Positions 7,579 through 14,567 of a DNA stretch of 30,836 bases are shown here, one piece after another (position 1 is the stretch's first letter; every line of letters begins with the position of its first letter). Below the pieces are notes generated by a model that was not told the origin of the DNA, did no database searches, and saw nothing but the letters and a program-made list of their open reading frames with translations. The DNA comes from CAZHBA01 sp964530225 (GTDB taxonomy: Bacteria; Pseudomonadota; Alphaproteobacteria; UBA6615): the NCBI GenBank assembly GCA_964530225.1, contig CAZHBA010000119.1:1-30836 (forward strand), written 5' to 3'. Both the position numbers and the translations under genes were made by a program.

Positions 7579-8229
7579 ATGAGCGACCAGTACCACGACC
7601 TTGTCCACGCGACGCACACCCATGACGGCAAGCCGATTCAAAACGACGATCGGCCGTCGCTGGAAGCTGAGACGTTGGAAGCTGCAGTGCGTGAGTTGTT
7701 GATAGAGAAAGGCGTTATTTCGGCCGACGAGATTCGCCAGGCCATGGAGGAAATGGATGGCCGCGGCGAGGGCCTCGGCGCGAGGATCGTTGCCCGGGCC
7801 TGGGTTGACGAAGACTTCAAGCAGCGCTTGTTGAGCAGTGGCGACGAAACCGTGCGTGAATTCGGCGTCGATATGCGGCCGACTGAACTCTGCGTGGTCG
7901 AGAACACCGATGAGGTCCACAACATGGTCGTGTGCACGTTGTGTTCGTGTTACCCACGGGCGATATTGGGGGTGCCGCCGGCTTGGTATAAACGCCGCGA
8001 TTACCGCGCCCGCGCCGTGCGCGAACCGCGCGCCGTTTTGGCCGAGTTCGGCACGACGATTCCAGAGAAAAAGCAGGTCCGAGTTCACGATAGTAATGCC
8101 GATCTACGGTATTTGGTGCTGCCGCAGCGTCCAACTGGAACTGAGGGATGGAGCGAAGAACGGCTAGCTGAGCTGGTTTCGCGGGACAGTATGGTCGGTG
8201 TTGCCGACGTACGCAGACCGGCTGAGTAG
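7579..8229 (+). CDS. Nitrile hydratase alpha / thiocyanate hydrolase gamma-type metal-binding subunit
   Basis: This 216-residue subunit carries the metal-binding claw VCTLCSC at 118-124 (Cys119, Cys122, Cys124). Thr in the second position of C-T-L-C-S-C is the pattern of cobalt enzymes; iron enzymes usually have Ser there. After it come LGVPPAWYKRRDYRARAVRE and PRAVLAEFG, standard for the family. Where nitrile hydratases commonly have Trp-Pro after CSCxP, this has Arg127 (CSCYPRAIL), which I recall as a thiocyanate hydrolase trait. So it could hydrate a nitrile or hydrolyse thiocyanate. The start at 7579 is used because the in-frame extension to 7303 overlaps the previous gene and is not protein-like. 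No activator (P47K/cobalt chaperone) gene is in the window. Confidence 0.9.
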   Translation: MSDQYHDLVHATHTHDGKPIQNDDRPSLEAETLEAAVRELLIEKGVISADEIRQAMEEMDGRGEGLGARIVARAWVDEDFKQRLLSSGDETVREFGVDMRPTELCVVENTDEVHNMVVCTLCSCYPRAILGVPPAWYKRRDYRARAVREPRAVLAEFGTTIPEKKQVRVHDSNADLRYLVLPQRPTGTEGWSEERLAELVSRDSMVGVADVRRPAE

Positions 8230-8279
8230 ACCTTTTTTTATTATGCGTTGAAATCCATCACGGACTATCTACCCTAGCC

Positions 8280-9710
8280 ATGCGTTATAAAAAATTCACG
8301 CTCCTGTTAGCCCGTCTGGTGCCGCCCCGGCGCGAATTCATCGTTCGTTCGGCTGGTCATGTGTGTTGTTTTGGCATCGGACGTTTCGGCCAGATAAGTT
8401 TCATTATTTTGCTCACGCTGTCCGTTGGTTGGGTCGGTTTCTCGAGCTCCCAATATGTATCCAATGCACTGGTTGTCGCCGAACGAAATGTGCGCACAGC
8501 AACCTCCGATCGCGTTATTCGCAACATGCAGGAAAAAATTGACAACTTGAGCCGTGAACTGGAGCGCGGCATGCAATCGCTCAACCAACACACGACGGCC
8601 AACGCAGAAATCACGGGGCAAAATTCAACATTTCGCTTCAAGATTGCCAGCCTGGATCTGGAACGCGATGAGTTAATCAAGCTGCGCGACGAACGCGAGC
8701 GTGAAATTGCTAATCTGAACGAGAAATTGACTAAAAGCGCCAAGGACAGCGAGGGCCTTAACCGTCAGCTCGATGAAGCCGAGGAACGTTTCGAGGCGGA
8801 CCGGGCAGAGCGCGAGAAGCTGTCGGAAAAAATAGAATCCTTAGGTGATCAGATTGCGCGCTTGCATGATGAGATCAGTCAACTGGCCGGAGAAAAAGCA
8901 GGCTTTGCAGACGAATTGCAGGCTGCCCGGGTCGAACTGCAGGCTATCGGCGAAGATCGTACCCGCGTGGCTGCCGAGCGCGGTGAATTGAATGAGCGCG
9001 TGGCGGACCTGTCCGACCGGCTGGAACTATTTGAAGTCTCACAGTCGGACTCGATTAACCGGCTCGGCGAAGGCACAGACGTGGGAATTAGCGCGCTGGA
9101 GCGCACATTGGTTGTCGCCGGGTTGGATGTCCCGCTTATGCTGGAGCGGGTGCTCAGTAAGAATTCGGGATTTTCGGACGGTGTCGGCGGCCCCTTGGTG
9201 GTGGTGGACGACGAGCCCGGATTTGTGTCGGGTGAAAAACTGGCAACGATCGAACAACGTCTCCTGAAGTTGCAAGGCCTACAGGGCCTGATGAAGCATC
9301 TGCCGTTTGCCTCGCCGCTGAATGAATACCGCGTGACCAGTAGTTTCGGCCGGCGTCGCGATCCGTTTACTAATCGCCTGGCGATGCATCCCGGATTGGA
9401 TTTTACCAGCCGTAGTAAGAATCCGGTTCATGTTACCGCACCTGGTACAGTCACCTTTGTCGGCTGGAAGGGCGGCTACGGAAAAATGGTCGAGATCGAC
9501 CACGGTTTCGGTATCCGTACGCGTTTCGCTCATCTGTCGCGAATTTACGTCAAGCGCCGGCAAAAGTTGGAATTCCGTGAAAAAGTTGGACTGGTAGGGA
9601 GTACCGGACGCAGCACGGCGCCGCATTTGCATTACGAAGTCATGGTGGACGGTCAACCGTTGGATCCCGCGAACTTTCTAAGGGCTGGACAATATGTTTT
9701 CAAAAACTGA
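8280..9710 (+). CDS. M23-family peptidase with N-terminal membrane anchor and long coiled coil
   Basis: A 476-residue inner-membrane-anchored protein with a periplasmic LytM/M23 domain. A transmembrane helix lies at about 39-57 (ISFIILLTLSVGWVGF). Residues about 65-265 are a heptad-rich coiled coil full of Glu, Arg, Leu and Asp. The M23 domain occupies about 340-470, with zinc ligands His370 and Asp374 (HPGLD) and the HLHYE motif at 449-453; all catalytic residues are present. It should cut or bind peptidoglycan cross-links. Its stop overlaps the region where the following bactofilin gene would begin, and M23 peptidase-bactofilin pairs are a known cell-shape module. No clear SD precedes the ATG. 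Confidence 0.92.
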   Translation: MRYKKFTLLLARLVPPRREFIVRSAGHVCCFGIGRFGQISFIILLTLSVGWVGFSSSQYVSNALVVAERNVRTATSDRVIRNMQEKIDNLSRELERGMQSLNQHTTANAEITGQNSTFRFKIASLDLERDELIKLRDEREREIANLNEKLTKSAKDSEGLNRQLDEAEERFEADRAEREKLSEKIESLGDQIARLHDEISQLAGEKAGFADELQAARVELQAIGEDRTRVAAERGELNERVADLSDRLELFEVSQSDSINRLGEGTDVGISALERTLVVAGLDVPLMLERVLSKNSGFSDGVGGPLVVVDDEPGFVSGEKLATIEQRLLKLQGLQGLMKHLPFASPLNEYRVTSSFGRRRDPFTNRLAMHPGLDFTSRSKNPVHVTAPGTVTFVGWKGGYGKMVEIDHGFGIRTRFAHLSRIYVKRRQKLEFREKVGLVGSTGRSTAPHLHYEVMVDGQPLDPANFLRAGQYVFKN

Positions 9711-9733
9711 GCGAATGGGCGGGCGCATCTGGG

Positions 9734-10075
9734 TTGTTGTCAATCATCCGCAAGGATACGACAATCACCGGCAATGTTGTCTCGCCCGGAACGATTAAAG
9801 TCGAAGGCAAGGTTGTCGGCGATATCGAGTGCCACGAGCTCACATTGGGCGAAGACGGCGAAATCCACGGCCAAACGAACTGCGAGGTTGCCGCCATCCA
9901 TGGCACGGTGAATGGTGAATTACAGGTCACCAACGTCTCGATCGCGGCGTCCGCGACGATCAGCAGCGACATCGTCTACGAAAACGTTTCGATTGAAGCG
10001 CATGTGCGTGTCGAGGGAAAACTGGTTCGCCACGACAGCCGGCCACATGGCAGCCTGAACCTAGTCAGCGATTAA
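9734..10075 (+). CDS. Bactofilin (polymer-forming cytoskeletal protein)
   Basis: A short beta-helical repeat protein that polymerises into membrane-associated filaments. The sequence reads IIRKDTTITGNVVSPGTIKV then EGKVVGDIECHELTLGEDG, with regular hydrophobic-glycine turns up to VSIEAHVRVEGKLV, the typical DUF583 core. In this frame the first usable start is TTG at 9734. However, an ATG at 9694 with AAGGG upstream opens MFSKTERMGG in another frame, and bactofilins often begin MFSK. Removing one base from the A5 run at 9702-9706 would join that ATG to the bactofilin frame. The real N-terminus is thus uncertain (non-ATG start, frameshift, or sequencing error). It probably works with the upstream M23 peptidase on cell shape. 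Confidence 0.85.
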   Translation: MLSIIRKDTTITGNVVSPGTIKVEGKVVGDIECHELTLGEDGEIHGQTNCEVAAIHGTVNGELQVTNVSIAASATISSDIVYENVSIEAHVRVEGKLVRHDSRPHGSLNLVSD

Positions 10076-10092
10076 GAAGAAGCCGAAGCCAT

Positions 10093-11100
10093 TTAACCGG
10101 TCTCGGTGTCCTTAAGAATTTCACCGAAGACCGTGGCGTCGACATTAGCGCCCGACAGTACGACTGCGACGACACGATCCTTGCAAGCGATAGAGCCGCT
10201 TAAGGCCGCGGCGAGCGCTACCGCGCCACCTGGCTCGACGACGAGTTTGAGCGTCTGCCAGGCGAATATCATCGCGCGGCGCACTTTATTATCGGACACC
10301 GCTATACCGCTGGTAACCAGCCGTTGATTGATTGCAAAGGTCAACGCTCCGGGCTCGGGCGCCAGCAGGGCATCGCAAATCGAGTGAGCGCCAGGCTGGT
10401 TTGGTACTGCTTCGCCTGCCGCGAACGAGCGCGCCGTGTCGTCGAAGCCCTCCGGCTCGACGGTGTGAATCTTGGATGTCGGTGAAACCTCGGAGAACAC
10501 AGTGGCGATTCCTGCGGTGAGTCCGCCACCGCCGCAGCACACTAGTACTGCATCGGGCACCGCGTCGATCTTGGCGGCCTGTGCGACGATTTCCAGACCG
10601 ACGGTGCCTTGTCCCGCGATCGTCCACGGATGCTCGTAGGGCGGCACGATGTTGGCACCGGTATCGACAGCGAGCCGGGCGGCAATTTCTTCGCGTGACT
10701 CGCTATGCCGGTCGTAGATCACGACGGTGGCACCTAGCGCGCGCGTATTGTCGAGTTTGATGGCGGGCGCGTCCGATGGCATTACGATGGTTACTGGAGC
10801 GCCGAGCAAGGCTGCCGCCGCCGCTACCCCTTGGGCATGATTGCCCGACGAATAGGCCACCACACCGCGATTTCGCTGCGCGGTGTCGAGTTGGGAAATG
10901 AAATTGTAGGCACCGCGGAATTTAAACGATCCGGTGCGCTGCAGGGTTTCCGCCTTTAGCAAAATACGGCCGCCAACAATCTCGTTCAGAGCCGGGCTCT
11001 CCAGCAGCGGCGTATGAATTGCTGTCCCGGCCAGCCGTTCTGCGGCAGCGGTGATATCGGCGTAGCTAGGTGGCGTAAGCAGGACAGTGTGGTTGCTCAT
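10093..11100 (-). CDS. Threonine dehydratase-like PLP enzyme
   Basis: A 335-residue fold-type II PLP enzyme, probably threonine/serine ammonia-lyase. The PLP-binding Lys is Lys60 in RTGSFKFRGAYN. SSGNHAQGVAAAA binds the carboxylate, and CCGGGGLTAG is the phosphate-binding glycine loop. The C-terminal end has SGANVD, and the ACT regulatory domain of biosynthetic IlvA is absent, so this is a catabolic-type or related enzyme (3-hydroxyaspartate or diaminopropionate lyases are alternatives). The ATG at 11098-11100 overlaps the stop of the HAD gene (ATGA), so translation is coupled and the two share an operon. Confidence 0.85.
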   Translation of the reverse strand: MSNHTVLLTPPSYADITAAAERLAGTAIHTPLLESPALNEIVGGRILLKAETLQRTGSFKFRGAYNFISQLDTAQRNRGVVAYSSGNHAQGVAAAAALLGAPVTIVMPSDAPAIKLDNTRALGATVVIYDRHSESREEIAARLAVDTGANIVPPYEHPWTIAGQGTVGLEIVAQAAKIDAVPDAVLVCCGGGGLTAGIATVFSEVSPTSKIHTVEPEGFDDTARSFAAGEAVPNQPGAHSICDALLAPEPGALTFAINQRLVTSGIAVSDNKVRRAMIFAWQTLKLVVEPGGAVALAAALSGSIACKDRVVAVVLSGANVDATVFGEILKDTETG

Positions 11101-11804
11101 CCAGCGGCGAAGCCAAGCAGTTTGGGCAATGGCGACAGGGTGTCGATCATGGCATCGGGACTGGCAGGCAATTGTTCTGTCGGCTGCTTGTAGCGATTTA
11201 CCCATATCACGCGAAAGCCAAACGCGGCGGCTCCCACCGCATCCCAGCCGTTCGATGACATGAAACAAATCTTGGACGGTGCCACGCCAAGCCGGTTGAC
11301 GGCGAGCTGATAGACCTTTGGGTCGGGCTTAAAGATCCCGACTTCCTCGACCGACAGAACCTGATCGAGAAGCTCGCCGATCCCGGCCGCATCGACGCCG
11401 GCATTGAGCATGTTGGGTGCGCCATTCGACAGGATGACGGTTTGCATACCGCCCTGCTTCAAGCCGGTCAGGACGTCGGTGACTTCGGGAAAAGTGTCTA
11501 GTTCGAGATAAAGCGCCATCAGGCGTTCGCGCAACTCGGCATTATCGATCCTGACTGCCGCCAGGGCAAAGTCGAGCGCTTCGCCGGTGACCTGCCAGAA
11601 GTCCGCGTGGTGGTTCATCAGGCTCCGCAGCCAGGTGTACTGCAGTTGCTTTTGCCGCCAGATATCGGAGAGCCGTTCGGCCGTGTCGCCGATGTCGTCG
11701 CGGCAGCGCATGACTGCTGAATTAAAATCAAACAGGGTTCCATAAGCGTCGAATACACAGGCTTTAATGCTAGTTAGGTCCGCGGCCTGGTCGCTTGTGG
11801 TCAA
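11097..11804 (-). CDS. HAD-superfamily hydrolase, type II haloacid dehalogenase-like
   Basis: A 235-residue HAD hydrolase. The nucleophile is Asp19 in CVFDAYGTLFD, motif II is VILSNGAPNML, motif III Lys is in FKPDPKVYQLAV, and motif IV is MSSNGWDAVGAAAFG. The N-terminal DAYGTL and SSNxWD patterns are those of L-2-haloacid dehalogenases, though many relatives act on phosphates or phosphonates. The start is a TTG at 11802-11804, because GGAGGGA lies on the minus strand at 11811-11817 at ideal spacing; an ATG at 11852 has no SD and reads into relic sequence. It overlaps the threonine dehydratase-like gene by 4 bases. Its job next to an amino-acid lyase is unclear. Confidence 0.86.
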   Translation of the reverse strand: MTTSDQAADLTSIKACVFDAYGTLFDFNSAVMRCRDDIGDTAERLSDIWRQKQLQYTWLRSLMNHHADFWQVTGEALDFALAAVRIDNAELRERLMALYLELDTFPEVTDVLTGLKQGGMQTVILSNGAPNMLNAGVDAAGIGELLDQVLSVEEVGIFKPDPKVYQLAVNRLGVAPSKICFMSSNGWDAVGAAAFGFRVIWVNRYKQPTEQLPASPDAMIDTLSPLPKLLGFAAG

Positions 11805-11850
11805 GGCTGATCCCTCCAGGTTTTCCAGACACCGACGCGAGCTGATCGCC

Positions 11851-12067
11851 ACGGTACACCGTCTCGGATTCTAGCACTCGTTGTACATAATTTTGCGTTT
11901 CCTCGAAAGGTATAGCTTCGGTTTGGGCATCGCGGTCTGCTAACCCTGAAAGCTTTTTCGATTGCCGTCTGTTCGCGCGGCGGGGCCTTTTTGGTGTGCG
12001 CCAACGCAGTGTTTGCGCTGGCAAGACCGAACGCGACGACAATGAATAGCTTGCACAGAGTTCGTAT
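11851..12067 (-). pseudogene. Internally deleted lytic transglycosylase relic
   Basis: The minus strand encodes a good signal peptide, LCKLFIVVAFGLASANTALA, followed by HTKKAPPREQTAIEKAFR, beginning at an ATA (12065-12067) that sits a normal distance after GGGAG, where an ATG would be expected. A frame change follows at about 11950. The sequence then becomes IPFEETQNYVQRVLESETVY (11851-11913), the conserved C-terminal end of soluble lytic murein transglycosylases. The roughly 550 residues that should separate the two ends are missing. A lytic transglycosylase gene divergent from dapA is a common alphaproteobacterial arrangement, so this is the deleted local copy. Confidence 0.75.
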
Positions 12068-12238
12068 ATGCCTTAGCTCCCATCCGATTGCAGGGCGGCC
12101 CGATGGGCAAGACCATAGCTGTGCCGCGATACAGCAGACGCTGTTGGCCTTGTAGGTACTTGGTGTTGCCGGTATCGTCGGCTGCAGTTCGAAACTGTAC
12201 CGGCCATATGCGGCTGGCGGATGCCGGGGAGAAAAGTC

Positions 12239-13117
12239 ATGTTTAAAGGATCAATCGTTGCGCTGGTTACACCTTTCCGGAACGGTAAAGTCGACGAAAA
12301 GGCTTATCAAACGATTATAGAGTGGCATATCGCCGAGGGCACCGATGCGCTGGTTCCGGTGGGAACCACCGGCGAATCTCCCACTTTGAGCCATGCAGAG
12401 CACGAAAGGGTAGTCGAATTATGCGTCGAAGCGGCGGCTGGCAAGGTTCCGGTAATAGCGGGCGCGGGCTCCAATTCGACCGAAGAGGCGGTCGAGTTGA
12501 CCAAACACGCTAAAAAGGCAGGCGCGGAGGGTGCTCTGATCGTCACGCCTTATTACAACAAGCCGTCCCAGGACGGCCTGTATGCACACTTTAAGACAAT
12601 TGCAGATACCGTTGATATTCCAATTATAATTTATAATATTCCGCCACGGTCTGTGGTCGATATGTCGGTTGAGACGATGGCTCGATTAGCCAACGACTGC
12701 CCAAATATCGCCGGTGTTAAGGACGCTACAATGGATCTTGCACGGCCGTTGGCGACGCGTGCAGCGATCGATGGCGATTTCTGCGTGCTGTCGGGCGAGG
12801 ACGCGACCGTTCTGTCACTGCTGGTCAATGGCGGCGATGGCTGCATTTCGGTAACCGCCAACGTGGCGCCGCGCGCGTGCGCGGAAATGCATGACGCCTG
12901 GCAGGCCGGCAACACCGCAGAGGCGATGGCGATCAACGACCGGTTGTTTCCGTTGCATCAGGCCTTGTTTGTCGAACCCAACCCTGTGCCGGTCAAATAC
13001 GGACTATCTTTGCTTGACAAGGCAACCATGGACGTTCGCCTGCCGCTTACCCCGGCGAACGAAAACACCCAGAGCCAGGTGCATGTGGCCATGGTGTCGG
13101 CCGGCTTGCTGAATTAA
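12239..13117 (+). CDS. dapA: 4-hydroxy-tetrahydrodipicolinate synthase
   Basis: Condenses pyruvate with aspartate semialdehyde in the lysine/diaminopimelate pathway, supplying lysine and peptidoglycan precursors. The 292-residue length is typical. Active-site residues are visible: Thr43-Thr44 in GTTGESPTL, Tyr132 in IYNIPPR with Arg137, and the Schiff-base Lys161 in GVKDAT. The ATG at 12239 follows GGGGAG; an ATG at 12221 would place the SD inside the coding region. It lies just before smpB (23 bases apart), a frequent pairing in alphaproteobacteria. Confidence 0.96.
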   Translation: MFKGSIVALVTPFRNGKVDEKAYQTIIEWHIAEGTDALVPVGTTGESPTLSHAEHERVVELCVEAAAGKVPVIAGAGSNSTEEAVELTKHAKKAGAEGALIVTPYYNKPSQDGLYAHFKTIADTVDIPIIIYNIPPRSVVDMSVETMARLANDCPNIAGVKDATMDLARPLATRAAIDGDFCVLSGEDATVLSLLVNGGDGCISVTANVAPRACAEMHDAWQAGNTAEAMAINDRLFPLHQALFVEPNPVPVKYGLSLLDKATMDVRLPLTPANENTQSQVHVAMVSAGLLN

Positions 13118-13140
13118 CCGGGGCCGGATATACCGGCGGC

Positions 13141-13617
13141 ATGGCGAAAAAAAAGGGTGACCCGACCCACAAAATTGCGACGCAGAACCGCAAGGCCCGG
13201 CACGACTATTTTATCAACGAGAACCTCGAAACCGGGCTCGTCTTGGCGGGGTCCGAAGTAAAGTCTTTGCGTGCCGGGCAGGGTAGTCTGGCTGATGCCT
13301 GGGCGGGCCAGAAAGACGGCGGGTTATGGATGTTCAACGCTTACATTCCGCAATATGCGTCGTCCCATGACCCCAATTACGTTTCCCGCCGGCCGCGAAA
13401 ACTTCTGGTCCACAAACGCGAAATGAATCGTCTGTTGGGCGCGGTTCAGCGCGAAGGCGTGACACTGGTGCCGTTATCGATCTATTTCAACGAGCGTGGC
13501 ATAGCCAAGGTGGATCTCGGCGTTGCCAAGGGCAAACGCAAATACGACAAACGCCAGGCCGAGAAAAAACGAGATTGGGACCGGCAGAAAGCGCGGTTGT
13601 TGCGTGACAATCGCTGA
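13141..13617 (+). CDS. smpB: SsrA-binding protein SmpB
   Basis: The 158-residue partner of tmRNA in rescue of stalled ribosomes. The OB-fold shows HDYFINENLETGLVLAGSEV then KSLRAGQGSLADAWAG, both diagnostic. The basic C-terminal tail KGKRKYDKRQAEKKRDWDRQ forms the helix that enters the mRNA channel. The start has an Ala-Lys-rich beginning as usual. It is in the same direction as dapA and close behind it. The tmRNA gene itself was not seen in the window. Confidence 0.96.
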   Translation: MAKKKGDPTHKIATQNRKARHDYFINENLETGLVLAGSEVKSLRAGQGSLADAWAGQKDGGLWMFNAYIPQYASSHDPNYVSRRPRKLLVHKREMNRLLGAVQREGVTLVPLSIYFNERGIAKVDLGVAKGKRKYDKRQAEKKRDWDRQKARLLRDNR

Positions 13618-13634
13618 ATTCTGCCGATTATAGC

Positions 13635-13650
13635 TTTACGTTAACGTAAA
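13635..13650. promoter_or_regulatory. Perfect 16-bp palindrome, likely LiuR/MerR operator
   Basis: TTTACGTTAACGTAAA is a perfect palindrome ending 19 bases before the MerR-family gene. A second overlapping half-site (ACGTAAACGTTA, 13645-13656) follows. A TATATA at 13654-13659 could be the -10 element, so the palindrome sits in the spacer region, where MerR proteins bind and distort DNA. The AT-rich ACGTAA arms fit what I remember of LiuR sites, but I could not check. It would control the regulator and the downstream leucine-degradation genes. Confidence 0.7.
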
Positions 13651-13669
13651 CGTTATATAGATAGACGGT

Positions 13670-14074
13670 ATGACGGATCAGACGTTTTCCATTTCGGAAC
13701 TGGCGCGTGAGTTCGACGTCACGCCGCGCACCATCCGTCACTACGAGGCGGAAGGCATGTTAGCGCCCGCCCGCCAGGGACAACGGCGTATCTACTCGGC
13801 CCGGGACCGGGTGAAACTGTCGCTGATCCTGCGCGGCAAACGTCTCGGGTTCTCGTTGGCCGAGGCGAACGAGATCATCGACCTTTATAACGCTCCCCAG
13901 GGTGAGGCGGGCCAGCTGCATTTGCTACTCGACAAGCTGGCGGACAAACGCTTGGAACTCGAGGCGAAACGGCGCGACGCGGAAACGGCGCTAGCCAGCA
14001 TGGATGAGTACGCCGCACGTTGTCGCGAACGCCTAAGCGAACTGGAAAACGGCGGCACGGGACAACGACCATGA
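13670..14074 (+). CDS. liuR: MerR-family regulator, LiuR-like
   Basis: A 134-residue MerR-type regulator. The N-terminal winged helix reads FSISELAREFDVTPRTIRHY and EAEGMLAPARQGQRRIYS. Residues about 70-130 form the long dimerisation coil. There is no C-terminal sensor cysteine cluster, so it is not a metal responder. The position at the head of an isovaleryl-CoA dehydrogenase operon identifies it as LiuR-like, the regulator of branched-chain amino acid breakdown. The ATG lies about 10 bases from a TATATA -10-like element and lacks an SD, so the transcript may be leaderless. The stop overlaps the next gene (ATGA). Confidence 0.85.
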   Translation: MTDQTFSISELAREFDVTPRTIRHYEAEGMLAPARQGQRRIYSARDRVKLSLILRGKRLGFSLAEANEIIDLYNAPQGEAGQLHLLLDKLADKRLELEAKRRDAETALASMDEYAARCRERLSELENGGTGQRP

Positions 14075-14535
14075 ATGATACCAAGTTCGAAGCCCGCAAT
14101 CCGGATTACGAAGCGATTACCCGCGACGGGTTTTCGCGTCATGGACTGATGACTCATCTCGGCGTGGAGATGGCGACGGTCGAGCCTGGGTTCGTTGAAC
14201 TTCGTGCCGACTACCGCCCCGAATTGACGCAACAGCACGGCTATTTCCGCGGCGGGCTCATGGGCGCCATGGCCGATACCGCGTGCGGTTATGCGGCGTT
14301 TTCGCTGACGCCACCGGGCGCCACGGTGCTCACCGTGGAATACAAAATGAACATGACCGCGCCGGGCGAGGGCGAACAGTTGATGGCGCGCGGCTGGGTC
14401 AAACGGCCGGGACGCACGCTGATTGTCACTCACGGTGATGTATTCGTGATTAAAGACGACATCGAGACCTTGTGCGCCACCATGTTGCAGACGATCATGG
14501 TGATGCTGGGTAGCGGGTCGCGGCCGGCCGGATAA
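14071..14535 (+). CDS. PaaI-type hotdog thioesterase
   Basis: A 154-residue single hotdog-fold acyl-CoA thioesterase. The key segment is QQHGYFRGGLMGAMADTACGYAA, matching the family's H-G-x-x-x-G-G-x-x-x-x-x-x-D pattern with the catalytic-acid Asp in ADTACG. VLTVEYKMNMTAPGEGEQL follows in the usual place. Its ATG at 14071 overlaps the stop of the MerR gene, so the two are translationally coupled. In a leucine-degradation operon it could release CoA from stalled acyl-CoA intermediates; that role is inferred. The reading frame extends to an earlier ATG at 14020, but that lies inside the regulator gene. Confidence 0.86.
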   Translation: MNDTKFEARNPDYEAITRDGFSRHGLMTHLGVEMATVEPGFVELRADYRPELTQQHGYFRGGLMGAMADTACGYAAFSLTPPGATVLTVEYKMNMTAPGEGEQLMARGWVKRPGRTLIVTHGDVFVIKDDIETLCATMLQTIMVMLGSGSRPAG

Positions 14536-14547
14536 AAGGTCGGCCGG
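14524..14547. promoter_or_regulatory. GC-rich stem-loop between thioesterase and ivd
   Basis: CCGGCCG (14524-14530) and CGGCCGG (14541-14547) form a perfect 7-bp stem with a 10-nt loop that contains the thioesterase stop codon. No T-run follows, so it is a poor terminator. It could protect the mRNA end or dampen transcription before the highly used dehydrogenase gene. This is a weak call. Confidence 0.35.
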
Positions 14548-14567
14548 ACTTTGGAAGGAAGCGACAA

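Noticed and set aside
12160..12213. tRNA-like T-arm (TGCAG-TTCGAAA-CTGTA) with a possible acceptor arm
   Set aside because: The 5' acceptor, D-arm and anticodon arm cannot be formed at proper spacing; the total length is too short for a tRNA.
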